Shown: in pieces, positions 40,470-49,502 of the stretch
Layout of the letters: each line of letters opens with the position of its first letter
How positions within the stretch are numbered: position 1 is the stretch's first letter
Position numbers and translations under genes: made by a program
Notes under the pieces: model-generated
The model's database searches: none
What the model saw: the letters and a program-made list of their open reading frames with translations, nothing else
Told to the model about the DNA's origin: nothing
Assembly (NCBI RefSeq): GCF_043555835.1
Contig: NZ_JBIGHV010000011.1
Coordinates: 1-64,000 of the forward strand
Direction of reading: 5' to 3'
Origin: Pelomonas parva
Lineage (GTDB): Bacteria > Pseudomonadota > Gammaproteobacteria > Burkholderiales > Burkholderiaceae_C
Length of the DNA stretch: 64,000 bases

Positions 40470-42023
40470 ATGTTGGACGCCGCACTGAAGACCCAGCTCC
40501 AGGGTTACCTGGACCACGTCAAGCTCCCCTTCGAGATCATTGCCTCGCTGGACAACTCGGCCAGCAGCGACGAGATGCGCGAGCTGCTCGAAGAGATCGC
40601 CGGCATGAACGACAAGATCTCGTTCCGCGCCGATGGCGTCGACACACGCACGCCGTCCTTCCTGCTGCGCCGCACCGGCACCGAGCAATCGCTGCGCTTC
40701 GCCGCCATCCCGCTGGGTCATGAGTTCACGTCCCTTGTGCTGGCTCTGCTGTGGACTGGCGGCCACCCGCCCAAGGTCGAGCAGGCGCAGATCGATGCCG
40801 TCAAGGCGCTGGACGTGGACCTCGACTTCGAGATCTACATGAGCCTGACCTGCCACAACTGCCCGGACGTGGTGCAGGCGCTGTCGCTGATGTCAATAGT
40901 CAACCCGCGCATCCGAACCACCGTCATCGACGGTGGCCTGTATCAGGCGGAAGTGGAGGCGCGCGACATCATGGCCGTGCCCAGCGTCTACCTGAACGGT
41001 CAGCACTTCGTCTCGGGCCGGGTCAGCCTGGAAGAGATCGTCGCCAAGCTCGACACCGGCGCCGCCGCGCGTGACGCGAAGAAGCTCGACGCGGAAGATC
41101 CCTACGACATGCTCATCATCGGCGGTGGCCCCGCCGGTGCTGCGGCTGCGGTCTACGCGGCTCGCAAGGGCATCCGCACCGGTGTGGCGGCCGAGCGTTT
41201 CGGCGGCCAGGTCAACGACACGCTGGGCATCGAGAACTACATCTCCGTCTCGGTCACCGACGGCCCGAAGTTCGCCGCCGCGCTGGAAGGCCATGTCAAG
41301 GACTACAAGGTCGACATCCACAACCTGCAGCGCGCCGAGAAGCTGATCCCTGCCGCGCAACCGGGCGGTTATGTCGAGGTGGAGCTGGCCAACGGCGCCA
41401 AGCTCAAAGGCAAGACGGTCATCCTGTCCACCGGCGCGCGCTGGCGCAACGTCAATGTGCCCGGCGAGGCCGAGTACAAGAACAAGGGCGTGGCCTACTG
41501 CCCGCACTGCGACGGCCCGCTGTTCAAGGGCAAGCCGGTCGCGGTCATTGGCGGTGGCAACTCGGGTGTCGAGGCGGCCATCGACCTGGCCGGCATCGTC
41601 AAACACGTGACGCTGATCGAATTCGGCGCCGAGCTGCGCGCCGACGCGGTGCTGGTCAACAAGGCGCGCAGCCTGCCCAACGTCACCATCATCACCAACG
41701 CGCAGACGACCGAGTTCACCGGCACCAACGGCAAACTCGACGGCCTGAACTACACCGACCGCGTGTCGGGCGAGGCGAAGCGGGTAGAGGTGGACGGCTG
41801 CTTCGTGCAGATCGGCCTGGTGCCCAACACCGAATGGCTGCGCGGCACGCTGGAGCTGAGCAAGCACGGCGAGATCATCGTCGACGCCAAAGGTGCGACT
41901 TCCATCCCGGGCGTGTTCGCGGCAGGCGACGTGACGACCGTGCCGTTCAAGCAGATCATCATCGCGGCCGGCGACGGCGCGAAGGCGGCGCTGGGCGCCT
42001 TTGACTACCTGATGCGCAGCTGA
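40470..42023 (+). CDS. ahpF: Alkyl hydroperoxide reductase subunit F
   Basis: AhpF is the NADH-dependent flavoprotein that re-reduces AhpC. The 517-residue protein has an N-terminal double-thioredoxin domain with C128-H-N-C131, then a thioredoxin-reductase body with FAD motif GGGPAGAAAAVYAARKG and the redox pair C344-P-H-C347. GGGNSGVEAA marks the NADH site. An AAAGG ribosome site precedes the ATG. The order ahpC-ahpF is standard. Confidence 0.96.
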   Translation: MLDAALKTQLQGYLDHVKLPFEIIASLDNSASSDEMRELLEEIAGMNDKISFRADGVDTRTPSFLLRRTGTEQSLRFAAIPLGHEFTSLVLALLWTGGHPPKVEQAQIDAVKALDVDLDFEIYMSLTCHNCPDVVQALSLMSIVNPRIRTTVIDGGLYQAEVEARDIMAVPSVYLNGQHFVSGRVSLEEIVAKLDTGAAARDAKKLDAEDPYDMLIIGGGPAGAAAAVYAARKGIRTGVAAERFGGQVNDTLGIENYISVSVTDGPKFAAALEGHVKDYKVDIHNLQRAEKLIPAAQPGGYVEVELANGAKLKGKTVILSTGARWRNVNVPGEAEYKNKGVAYCPHCDGPLFKGKPVAVIGGGNSGVEAAIDLAGIVKHVTLIEFGAELRADAVLVNKARSLPNVTIITNAQTTEFTGTNGKLDGLNYTDRVSGEAKRVEVDGCFVQIGLVPNTEWLRGTLELSKHGEIIVDAKGATSIPGVFAAGDVTTVPFKQIIIAAGDGAKAALGAFDYLMRS

Positions 42024-42090
42024 CGGCACGCCCTGACCCTGCGCCTACACTGACCTGGCAGCGCCCGCCAGTGGCGCGCAGGGAGTGTTC

Positions 42091-43143
42091 ATGTCGCAGG
42101 TGTTCACGGGGCTGCAGCTGGCCCTGGTCGGGGCCTTGGCGCTGCTGATGGTGTCGTTGTGGCGGCACCAGCGTCGCACCAAGCGCGGGCAGGACGAACT
42201 GCTCAAGGTCTGGGCGCCGCGCCTGGGCTCACACCGGTGGTTCCGGGTCAACGTGTCGCGCCCCGCAGCTTACGCGCGCATCCTCAAGCTGCAGCCGTTC
42301 GAGGGCAAGGGCCTGCTCATCGACGAGGGCAAGCAGGTGCGCGTTGTGGCTGTTCTGGGCAACGGCGAACGCCTCGAACGCACGCTGCCCGTTGCCGCCG
42401 ACGCCATCCGTTGGGTGGGCAATGCCAGCCTGAGTTCGGGCAATCTGCACTGGCTCGCCCTAGGCTATGTTGACGATTCAGTGATGGTCTGTGCCGACAC
42501 CGGCATGAACGCGCTGCTGTCGCGCGAGGCCACGTCCGACATCCTGCGGGCCCTGCTGCCCGGGCAGCCGCTGGCGGCCGGTGCGCTGCAGGAGTTCGCG
42601 CTGGAGAAGAACCGCGCCAGCCTGGCGGTGGCCGTCTTGTTCGTGGGCGTGCTGTGTCTCACGCTGGGCGATATGGCGTTCAGCGAGCATGAGCTGCTGG
42701 CGCCGCGCAGCCTTTACATCTACACCGCCTTGCTCGGCATGGTCGGCCTGCTGGCCTACCCGGCCCTGCACCGGTCCCGCGTGCCGGCTCGTGAGGCAAT
42801 GGTGCTCAGCGGCCTGCTGGCTGTTGCGCTGGGCGGCGGGCTCACCCGGGGCGCGCTGCGGCTGGACCAGTGGCTCGCTGGCGGCGCGGTCGCCACCGCC
42901 TACAAGCTCGAAGGCCGGGCCCACCTGACGCCGCTGCAGCCCGGCCCGCCGGTGGTCACGCTGCGGCAGGTGCACGAGTACTGGGACCAGTTCGACCCCG
43001 GCACGGTGCATCAGCTGGACATCGTCCATGGCCCGCTGGGCCTGTGGCAGCTCGATCGTCGCCAGCTCAACGCCGTCACGCGGGACTGGTACCAGCGCTC
43101 TGAAGGAGCGGCGTCAGCTCCGGCCGGGGCGGCTGCGCAGTGA
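42091..43143 (+). CDS. Membrane protein of unknown function
   Basis: The 350-residue protein has hydrophobic segments near residues 6-22, 178-196, 208-225 and 234-252, with a soluble N-terminal region of about 150 residues after the first segment and a soluble C-terminal end. No recognised motif is seen. ATG 42091 is placed six bases after GGGAG; a GTG two codons upstream is less likely. It follows ahpF by 67 bp. Confidence 0.75.
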   Translation: MSQVFTGLQLALVGALALLMVSLWRHQRRTKRGQDELLKVWAPRLGSHRWFRVNVSRPAAYARILKLQPFEGKGLLIDEGKQVRVVAVLGNGERLERTLPVAADAIRWVGNASLSSGNLHWLALGYVDDSVMVCADTGMNALLSREATSDILRALLPGQPLAAGALQEFALEKNRASLAVAVLFVGVLCLTLGDMAFSEHELLAPRSLYIYTALLGMVGLLAYPALHRSRVPAREAMVLSGLLAVALGGGLTRGALRLDQWLAGGAVATAYKLEGRAHLTPLQPGPPVVTLRQVHEYWDQFDPGTVHQLDIVHGPLGLWQLDRRQLNAVTRDWYQRSEGAASAPAGAAAQ

Positions 43144-43160
43144 CCCCGGCATCCGCTGCT

Positions 43161-43607
43161 TCAGCGCAGCGTGTATCCCCGCCCGTCCATGCAGGCCTCG
43201 ACGGCACGATTGAAGACGCTGGCATCGGCCATAGCGGCCTGCTGCGTCGTCGCCCAGCGGTTGCATTCGCGGGTGTCGGCCTCGAGCTGCACATTGCTCT
43301 GCCCGTTGCGCGGGTAGATCACGGGCTCGGCGCGGCTGGGGGCGTAGACCGGCGCGGGCGGAGGCAGCGGGGCGGGCGGCGGTACGTAGACAACGTCGGG
43401 GGCGCGTTCGGCCTGGTCCGCCTGACGGGCCAGGGCAATCAAGGGTACCGCCACTGCCAGCCCGACGACGAGTGCGCCCAGCCCCGAACTGCGGTGGTGG
43501 TGATGGTGGTGGTGCCGCGCGCCGTAGTAGTGGCGCGGGCCGGCGCTCGCAGCCGCCGTGGCGGCGATGAGTGCGGAGGCGATCAGCGTGCGGGCAAGGG
43601 CATTCAT
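43161..43607 (-). CDS. Secreted histidine-rich protein of unknown function
   Basis: The 148-residue product starts with a signal peptide (residues 1-22). It then has YYGARHHHHHHHR (about 27-39), a hydrophobic segment (LGALVVGLAVAVPLIALA) and a proline-rich part (PPPAPLPPPAPVYAPSR). Its C-terminal segment, ECNRWATTQQ followed by VEACMDGRGYTLR, with two cysteines, occurs in many small secreted beta-proteobacterial proteins. The His run might bind metal. The start is set by the signal peptide; the frame stays open further upstream. Confidence 0.75.
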   Translation of the reverse strand: MNALARTLIASALIAATAAASAGPRHYYGARHHHHHHHRSSGLGALVVGLAVAVPLIALARQADQAERAPDVVYVPPPAPLPPPAPVYAPSRAEPVIYPRNGQSNVQLEADTRECNRWATTQQAAMADASVFNRAVEACMDGRGYTLR

Positions 43608-43657
43608 GGCGAACTCACGGAGGTGGCCTGCGTCAACGCGGCGCGGCGGGTTTCGGT

Positions 43658-44551
43658 TTACACCGGCTTGGGCAATGAAGCCGTAACGATGCGTTGGGCC
43701 TGCCACAGACCCTCCGCGCTGTAGACCGCCAGTGCGCCCCAGATGAAGCCGAAGGCCACCAGCCGCGTCGCATCCATGGGCTCCTTGAACAGGAAGACGC
43801 CCAGCAGGAACTGCAGCGACGGCGACACGTACTGCACCAGGCCCAGCGTCGCCAGCGGAATGCGCCGCGCGCCGGCCGCGAACAGCAGCAGGCTGCCGGC
43901 GGTGACCGGGCCGGTGCCGATCAGCCAGGCCCAGTCCACCGCCGTCTGCCCGGCCATGCTGCCGTCCTGCGACCACCAGATCAGCCCGGCGGCGGCCAGC
44001 GGCGCGAGGATCAGCGTCTCCAGCGTCAGGCCCTCGATGGCGCCTAACGCGGCGGTCTTGCGCATCAGGCCGTAGAAGCCAAAGCTCACCGCCAGCACCA
44101 GCGCCACCCAGGGCAGGCGCCCGCCGGCCACCGTCAGCCAGACCACGCCGAAGGCCGCCAGGCCCACGGCCAGCCACTGCACCGGTCGTGGCCGCTCGTG
44201 CAGCAGCGCAAAGCCCAGCGCCACGTTGACCAGCGGGTTGATGAAGTAGCCCAGGCTGGCGTCGATGACATGGCCGTGGCCGACCGCCCAGACATAGGTC
44301 AGCCAATTGATGGCGATCAGCAGCGCCGACAGCGTGAAGCGCCGCCACGTCGCGGCATCGACCGCGCGCAGCCATCTCAGGTTGCGCATCACCAGCAGCA
44401 CGACGGCGACGAAGGCCAGGGACCACAGCGTCCGATGGGCCACGATCTGCAGCGACGGGATGGCGGCGATCTGGCGGAAATAGAGCGGGAACAGCCCCCA
44501 GCTCAGATAGGCGCCAAGGGCGTAGAGGACACCGGAATTCATCACGGGCAT
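43658..44551 (-). CDS. rarD: RarD-type EamA transporter
   Basis: The 297-residue protein matches the RarD subfamily: GVLYALGAYLSWGLFPLYFRQI at the N-terminus, then RTLWSLAFV and NWLTYVWAVGHGHVIDASLGYFINPLVNV. Ten hydrophobic helices are present. RarD was named from chloramphenicol sensitivity, and its transported substrate remains unknown. It is divergent from the MoaD-like gene. Confidence 0.92.
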   Translation of the reverse strand: MPVMNSGVLYALGAYLSWGLFPLYFRQIAAIPSLQIVAHRTLWSLAFVAVVLLVMRNLRWLRAVDAATWRRFTLSALLIAINWLTYVWAVGHGHVIDASLGYFINPLVNVALGFALLHERPRPVQWLAVGLAAFGVVWLTVAGGRLPWVALVLAVSFGFYGLMRKTAALGAIEGLTLETLILAPLAAAGLIWWSQDGSMAGQTAVDWAWLIGTGPVTAGSLLLFAAGARRIPLATLGLVQYVSPSLQFLLGVFLFKEPMDATRLVAFGFIWGALAVYSAEGLWQAQRIVTASLPKPV

Positions 44552-44628
44552 TCTCGTTGCGGGTTACTCCGGAGGTTTTCGTAGGGGCTCGGCAGTCGAA
44601 TTGCGCCTGCCTCGTTCGTCGTCAATCC

Positions 44629-44898
44629 ATGGCCCTTGTCGAATTCACCCCTCAGCTGCGCCGCTTCGTGGACGCGCCGTCCTGCCAGTGCGAGGCGGCC
44701 ACGCTGCGCGAAGCGCTCGATGCCGCGTTCGCTGAGCAGCCGCGGCTGAGGGGCTACATCCTCGATGAGCAAGGCCATCTGCGCGTCAACGTGGTCGTCT
44801 TCATCGACGGCCAGCGGGCGCGTGATCTGCGCGGCCTGAGCGACCCGCTGCGGGCCGACAGCCGCATCCATGTCCTGCAAGCTTTGTCTGGAGGTTGA
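44629..44898 (+). CDS. MoaD/ThiS-like beta-grasp protein ending in Gly-Gly
   Basis: The 89-residue protein has the beta-grasp pattern of sulfur carriers: VEFTPQLRRFVD at the start, a central helix TLREALDAAFAEQP, then NVVVFIDGQ, and a C-terminus LQALSGG. The free Gly-Gly end is what an E1-like enzyme adenylates in MoaD, ThiS and ubiquitin-like modifiers. No moeB or moaE lies nearby. It is followed after 3 bp by an Asp-box protein and certainly shares its transcript. Confidence 0.85.
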   Translation: MALVEFTPQLRRFVDAPSCQCEAATLREALDAAFAEQPRLRGYILDEQGHLRVNVVVFIDGQRARDLRGLSDPLRADSRIHVLQALSGG

Positions 44899-44901
44899 AA
44901 C

Positions 44902-45972
44902 ATGACTGACCGCGCCTGGGCCGCGACCCGCAAAGGCCTTTTCGAGCTGCGCCGCCGCGCCAGTGGCTGGCAGGTGGAGCGGCTCAGCTTCGTGGCCGAC
45001 CCCGTCACCATGCTGCTGCCGCCCGACACTTCGGGCCACATGCTGGCCGGGCTCAGCCTGGGCCACTTCGGCGCCAAGCTGCAGGCCAGCGACGACGCCG
45101 GCCAGACCTGGCGCGAGGTGGCCGCGCCCAGCTTCCCGCCGCAGCCCGAAGGCGCCGAGGGGCCGGCGTGGAAGCTGGAGCAGGTGTTCGCGCTGGAGCG
45201 CGCGGGCGACGCCATCTGGTGCGGCAGCATCCCCGGCGGGCTGTTCGTCAGCCGCGACAAGGGTGAGAGCTGGCAGCTCGATGAGACGCTGTGGGGCGAC
45301 CCGCGCCGGCTGCAGTGGATGGGCGGCGGCAACCCGGCGCCGGCGCTGCACTCCATCTGCCCGCACCCGACCCAGGCGCAGGAGCTGCTCATCGGCGTCT
45401 CCTGCGGCGGCGCCTGGCGCACGACCGATGGCGGCCAGACCTGGGGCCTGCGCGCCAAGGGCATGCGCGCCGACTTCATGCCGCCCGAACTTGAGGGCGA
45501 CGAGAACTCGCAGGACCCGCACCTGATCGTTCGCTGCCGCGACCAGCCCGACGTGCTCTGGTGCCAGCACCACTGCGGCATCTTCCGCAGCAGCGACAAC
45601 GGTGCGACTTGGCAGGAGCTGCAGGCCCAGCCGTCCAGCTTCGGCTTCGCGGTCGCCGCGCATCCCCACGACCCGAACACCGCCTGGTTCGTGCCCGCCA
45701 TCAAGGACGAGCGCCGCATCCCCGTCGACGCCGCGCTGTGCGTGACGCGCACCCGCGATGGCGGCCAGACCTTCGAGGCCTTGCACACCGGCCTGCCGCA
45801 GCAGCATTGCTACGACCTCATCTACCGCCATGGCCTGGCCGTGGACGACGACGGCGAGCAACTGATGATGGGCTCGACCACCGGCGGCCTGTGGGCCAGC
45901 GGCGATGCGGGGGAGAGCTGGCAGACCGTGTCGGCCCACCTGCCACCGATCTACGCCGTCAAGTTCGGCTGA
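44902..45972 (+). CDS. Cytoplasmic Asp-box (BNR) beta-propeller protein
   Basis: The 356-residue protein has at least six Asp-box repeats: ASDDAGQTW, SRDKGESW, TTDGGQTW, SSDNGATW, TRDGGQTF and SGDAGESW. This gives a beta-propeller like those of sialidases and of photosystem II assembly factors such as HCF136. It lacks a signal peptide and the sialidase catalytic arginine triad cannot be identified, so sialidase activity is not supported. Its tight coupling to a GG-ending MoaD-like gene suggests a joint role. Confidence 0.85.
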   Translation: MTDRAWAATRKGLFELRRRASGWQVERLSFVADPVTMLLPPDTSGHMLAGLSLGHFGAKLQASDDAGQTWREVAAPSFPPQPEGAEGPAWKLEQVFALERAGDAIWCGSIPGGLFVSRDKGESWQLDETLWGDPRRLQWMGGGNPAPALHSICPHPTQAQELLIGVSCGGAWRTTDGGQTWGLRAKGMRADFMPPELEGDENSQDPHLIVRCRDQPDVLWCQHHCGIFRSSDNGATWQELQAQPSSFGFAVAAHPHDPNTAWFVPAIKDERRIPVDAALCVTRTRDGGQTFEALHTGLPQQHCYDLIYRHGLAVDDDGEQLMMGSTTGGLWASGDAGESWQTVSAHLPPIYAVKFG

Positions 45973-46011
45973 GGCATTTGCGCCGGGGTCGCTCGACTAT
46001 CCTCGGCGTCG

Positions 46012-46833
46012 ATGCTCCGACGCCTGCTGTTCGCGCTGACGCTGTTTGTCCCCGTGCTGGCCGCGGCCGCCTGCGCCCGACCTTGGCGTGTGCCGTTCGA
46101 GGACTGGCGGCCCTACTCCTTCATCGACGCCAGTGGCTTGCACACCGGCCTGGAGACCGAGATGCTGGCCGCCGTGGCGCGCGAGCTGGGCTGCACCGTG
46201 GAGTACATCCCCGGGCTGCCGCGCAACCGCCGCCTGCCGATGCTGGCCGCCGGTGAGCTGGACCTGCTCGTCGCCGCCTCCTACGACGGCCCCGACCCGC
46301 CGGGCGTGTCTTGGTTCACGCGGACCTACCGCAACGAGGAGTTCTCGGCCTTCATGCGTGCCGAACCCCCTCGTGCAGGGCCGGTGCCGCAGGCGCTCGC
46401 CCAGGTGCTGGACGGTGGCCTGCGGCTGCTGGCGCATCGGGGCCCCAGCGTCGTGCCCATCGTCGACGAGTTCGCCAGGCGCGGCCAGCTGACGCCGTTC
46501 GAGGATTACGCCAAGGGCGTGCAGCTGCTGAAGCTCAAACGCGGCGACGTGCTGCTGGGCGAGCGCCTGGCGGTGCTGTTCGCGGCGCGGGCGGCGGGGG
46601 TGGACGTGGTGGAGCTGGCGCTGCCCGTGCGGCGCGACGTGGTGGCCTACAAGCTCAGCCGCAAGCGCTTCGACGAGGCCGAGGTGGTGCGCTTCAACGA
46701 GGCCATCCTGCGGCTGGATGCGCAAGGGGAGTTGCGGCGGATTCGCAGCCGCTGGCTGGAGCCGGCGGCCAGGCCGCGCCCTGCTGCAGCGCGGCCGAAG
46801 GCGGCGCCTCCAGCATCAGCGCCGCGCCGCTGA
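46012..46833 (+). CDS. Periplasmic solute-binding protein, family 3 type
   Basis: The 273-residue protein starts with a signal peptide (to about residue 22). It continues with WRPYSFIDASGLHTGLETEM, RNRRLPMLAAGELDLLVAAS and GVSWFTRTYRN, as in SBP_bac_3 proteins that bind amino acids or similar small molecules. No ABC permease lies beside it, so it may feed a sensor or be an orphan. Its alanine- and proline-rich last 25 residues overlap the end of the convergent truC by 140 bp. Confidence 0.8.
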   Translation: MLRRLLFALTLFVPVLAAAACARPWRVPFEDWRPYSFIDASGLHTGLETEMLAAVARELGCTVEYIPGLPRNRRLPMLAAGELDLLVAASYDGPDPPGVSWFTRTYRNEEFSAFMRAEPPRAGPVPQALAQVLDGGLRLLAHRGPSVVPIVDEFARRGQLTPFEDYAKGVQLLKLKRGDVLLGERLAVLFAARAAGVDVVELALPVRRDVVAYKLSRKRFDEAEVVRFNEAILRLDAQGELRRIRSRWLEPAARPRPAAARPKAAPPASAPRR

Positions 46834-47491
46834 CCGGGTGCCGCAGCGCCAGCCGCTGCGCATGCAGCCACAGGCGGTTGACGCCCAGCCAGGCGGCCAC
46901 GGCGCGGTTCAACGGGCCCTTGCCATGCGTGGCGTCGCCGAGGATGGGGTGGGCGATGTGCTTGAGGTGGCGGCGGATCTGGTGACGGCGGCCCTGCAGC
47001 GGCTCGGCCTCCAGCAGCGCGACGCGGGTGGTGGCGAAGCGCGTGTCGGTGGTGACGGGCCACTCGATGCGCTCCAGCACCTGCCAGCGGGTCTGCGCGG
47101 CCAGCAGGGTCTGGCCTGCCGACGGCAGCTCGGGGTCGCGGGCTAGCGGATGGTCGATGAGGCCTTGGTCCAGCGTCGGCCAGCCGCGCACCAGGGCCAG
47201 GTAGCGTTTCTCCATGCGGCCCTGCTCGAACATCGCGCCCAGCAGCGACGCGACCTCGGCCGATAGCGCGAACAGCAGCACGCCCGACGTGCCCCGGTCC
47301 AGCCGATGCGCGGGCCAGACGGGCTGGCCGAGCTGGTCGCGCAGCAGCTGCAAGGCGGCCTGGTCTTCATGCGCCGCGAGCTGCGTGCGGTGCACGAGCA
47401 GGCCGGGCGGCTTGTCGATCGCGACGAGGTGTTCGTCCTGATAAATCGGGGTCAGAGTCAATTTGTCAGGTCGCCATCGACGTAGAACCAT
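46694..47491 (-). CDS. truC: tRNA pseudouridine synthase TruC
   Basis: TruC makes pseudouridine 65 in tRNA. The protein has IYQDEHLVAIDKPPGLLVHR near the start, the catalytic aspartate in AHRLDRGTSGVLL and the C-terminal RRHLKHIAHPILGDATHG, all as in RluA-family TruC. ATG 47491 overlaps the previous gene by 34 bp. A TTG at 47461 would start nearer to E. coli TruC and just overlap the stop (TTGA). The last 20 or so residues are an unusual extension lying opposite the binding-protein gene. Confidence 0.88.
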   Translation of the reverse strand: MVLRRWRPDKLTLTPIYQDEHLVAIDKPPGLLVHRTQLAAHEDQAALQLLRDQLGQPVWPAHRLDRGTSGVLLFALSAEVASLLGAMFEQGRMEKRYLALVRGWPTLDQGLIDHPLARDPELPSAGQTLLAAQTRWQVLERIEWPVTTDTRFATTRVALLEAEPLQGRRHQIRRHLKHIAHPILGDATHGKGPLNRAVAAWLGVNRLWLHAQRLALRHPVSGAALMLEAPPSAALQQGAAWPPAPASGCESAATPLAHPAAGWPR

Positions 47492-47859
47492 GCGCCGTTC
47501 TCGCACACGAAGCGGCTCGTCTCGTGCAGCCGGTGGGCGCGGCCGCCGAGCTTGCTGCGGGCGACGAACTCGACGGTGCCGTGGTCGGCATCCTGCAGCG
47601 CGCTGCGCTTCACCTCCAGGCCCAGCCACTTCAGGCCGGGCTCGGGCGGCTCCAGCGAAGCGGGGCGGGTGCTGGCATGCCAACTGGCGAGCAGGTAGGG
47701 GCGCAGGTCCAGCACGAAGGCAGCGTAGCGCGAGCGCATCAGTGCTTCGGGCGTGGCCGCGATGAGCCTGCCGTCGGCGGCGTGCTGCGCATGCAGGCGG
47801 CCGCAGCAGGCGGCGTAGGGCAGGGTGCTGCCGCAAGGGCAGGTGGGAGGCGCGTGCAT
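47458..47859 (-). CDS. YchJ-like protein with SEC-C motif
   Basis: The 133-residue protein starts with a SEC-C-type zinc motif CPCGSTLPYAACCGR (residues 7-21) and continues with the YchJ/UPF0225 domain (ALMRSRYAAFVL and TVEFVARSKLGG). The function is unknown, although SEC-C zinc knuckles often bind protein or nucleic acid. It is followed by truC on the same strand with overlap, and preceded by the response regulator gene by 8 bp. Confidence 0.9.
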   Translation of the reverse strand: MHAPPTCPCGSTLPYAACCGRLHAQHAADGRLIAATPEALMRSRYAAFVLDLRPYLLASWHASTRPASLEPPEPGLKWLGLEVKRSALQDADHGTVEFVARSKLGGRAHRLHETSRFVCENGAWFYVDGDLTN

Positions 47860-47867
47860 CCTGGCCG

Positions 47868-49502
47868 TCAGGCCGGCCCTTGCGTCAAGCGCGCCAGCTG
47901 CCGCAGCAGGTCGGCCACGCGCGGTTCGTCGGGGCGCAGCGCCTGGGCGGTGGCGATGCAGTTGCGCGCCTCGGCCTCCAGCGCTGCCGAGCGGCCGTGG
48001 CGCTGCACGACGGTCAGCGCCACGGCGGCGAAGTTCAGCAGCACGCGCGCATTGCGGGGCATGGAGGTCTTGGCGCCGCGCAGGCTTTCCAGTGCCGCCT
48101 GGTGGTCGCCCGAGGCCATCAGCTGCATGCCGTCCTTCATCGCGTTGGTGGCCTCGCGCCGGGCGGCCGCCGCCAGCTCGCCGCCGCTGGCGCCCAGGCC
48201 CAGGCTCTCGAAGGCGCGCTGGGTGCGCTTGAGCAGGCGCTCGTCGTCGTGGTGGTTGTGCGTCAGGTGGTGCAGCAGCTGGGTGGCGGCGTCGGCCTGC
48301 TGGGCCTCGATCAAGGTCTCGGCGACACGCGCGGCAATGTCGGCCGCACCGGGCGAGGTTTCGTCCGCGCTCAGCGCCACCAGCTCGGCGGCGAGCCGGG
48401 CGGCGCCTGCCGTGTCGCCCAGGGCCTGCAGCGCCCGCACCTGCTCGGCCTTGCCCAGCAGGTGCGCGTCGTGGCTGTTGCTGTAGCGCTGGCTCATCGT
48501 GGCGATGAGCTTCTGCGCCTCGGCCGGGGCGCCGGCCTCGGTGTTCAGCTTGGCCAGGCCGAGGAAGGGTTCCAGGTCCTCGATGGCGCTGTGCTCGGTC
48601 AGCTTGAGGGCCCGCGAGAAGGCCCGCTCCGCCATGTCGCGCTGGCCCTGCGCCTGCGCCGCCACGCCCAGGGCCGACTGGCGGTGGGCGGAGTTGGGCG
48701 ACAGGTTGACGGCGCGCTCCAGCACGGCCACCTGCTGCTGGCCCTCGCCCTGCGTGTGCAGCACACCGGCCAGCTCGTCGTAGGCCTCCAGGTATTGCGG
48801 ATGCTCGCGCACTGCCTCCTGCAGCAGCGCGCGGGCGCCGTCCAGGTCGTTGAGGTGGACGCGCACCTGCGCCAGCCCGAGCTTGGCCCAGGCGATGGGG
48901 CCTCGCTGCAGCACGCTCTCGTAGAGGGCTTGCGCCTTGGGCCAGTCGCCCAGCTTCTGGTGGAGCAGGGCCTGCAGGCGCAGCACCTCGGCCAGGCTCT
49001 TGGTGCCGGCGGCCAACTGTTCGTCGCAGAGCTGCAACGCGCGCTTCCAGTCCTGCGCCTTCATCGCCGCAGCGATGCCCGCCAGCGCCGACTTGCGCTC
49101 CACCAGCTTGAGCAGGCGCGTCTGCAGCAGGCTCTCGGTGATGGGCTTGAGCAGGTAGTCGTCGGGCGCGTCCTCGGCGGCGGCCGAGACCATGACGCTG
49201 GTCTTCTCGGCGGTGATCATCAGCCACACCGTGGCCGGGCCTATCCAGTTCTTGAGGCGCGCTTCCTCCAGCAACTGCTGGCCGTTCTTGCCGGGGCCCA
49301 GGTTGTAGTCGCACATGACCACGCCGTAGGGCTTGGCGGCGAGCATGGCGGTGGCCTCGCGGCCGTCCCTGGCGGTGTCCACGCGCTGGGCACCGCAGCG
49401 CAGCAGCAGGCCTTTCAGCACCGTGCGCATGGCCTCGAAGTCTTCGATCAGCAGGAAGTCCTTGCCGGCCAGCGGGTCCTCGTGGGGAGAGATCGTCTTC
49501 AT
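47868..49502 (-). CDS. Response regulator with TPR output
   Basis: The 544-residue protein starts with a receiver domain (residues 14-125): acidic pair E20-D21, phospho-acceptor D65 in VMCDYNLGPG, T97 and K119 in LLKP. About 400 residues of helical TPR-like repeats follow, with no DNA-binding domain. Output is therefore likely by protein contact. The start overlaps the stop of the kinase gene (ATGA), so the two form a pair. Confidence 0.9.
   Translation of the reverse strand: MKTISPHEDPLAGKDFLLIEDFEAMRTVLKGLLLRCGAQRVDTARDGREATAMLAAKPYGVVMCDYNLGPGKNGQQLLEEARLKNWIGPATVWLMITAEKTSVMVSAAAEDAPDDYLLKPITESLLQTRLLKLVERKSALAGIAAAMKAQDWKRALQLCDEQLAAGTKSLAEVLRLQALLHQKLGDWPKAQALYESVLQRGPIAWAKLGLAQVRVHLNDLDGARALLQEAVREHPQYLEAYDELAGVLHTQGEGQQQVAVLERAVNLSPNSAHRQSALGVAAQAQGQRDMAERAFSRALKLTEHSAIEDLEPFLGLAKLNTEAGAPAEAQKLIATMSQRYSNSHDAHLLGKAEQVRALQALGDTAGAARLAAELVALSADETSPGAADIAARVAETLIEAQQADAATQLLHHLTHNHHDDERLLKRTQRAFESLGLGASGGELAAAARREATNAMKDGMQLMASGDHQAALESLRGAKTSMPRNARVLLNFAAVALTVVQRHGRSAALEAEARNCIATAQALRPDEPRVADLLRQLARLTQGPA

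Noticed and set aside
44902..45972. Sialidase function for the Asp-box protein
   Set aside because: Asp boxes are structural. No signal peptide and no identifiable catalytic arginine triad support a glycosidase.
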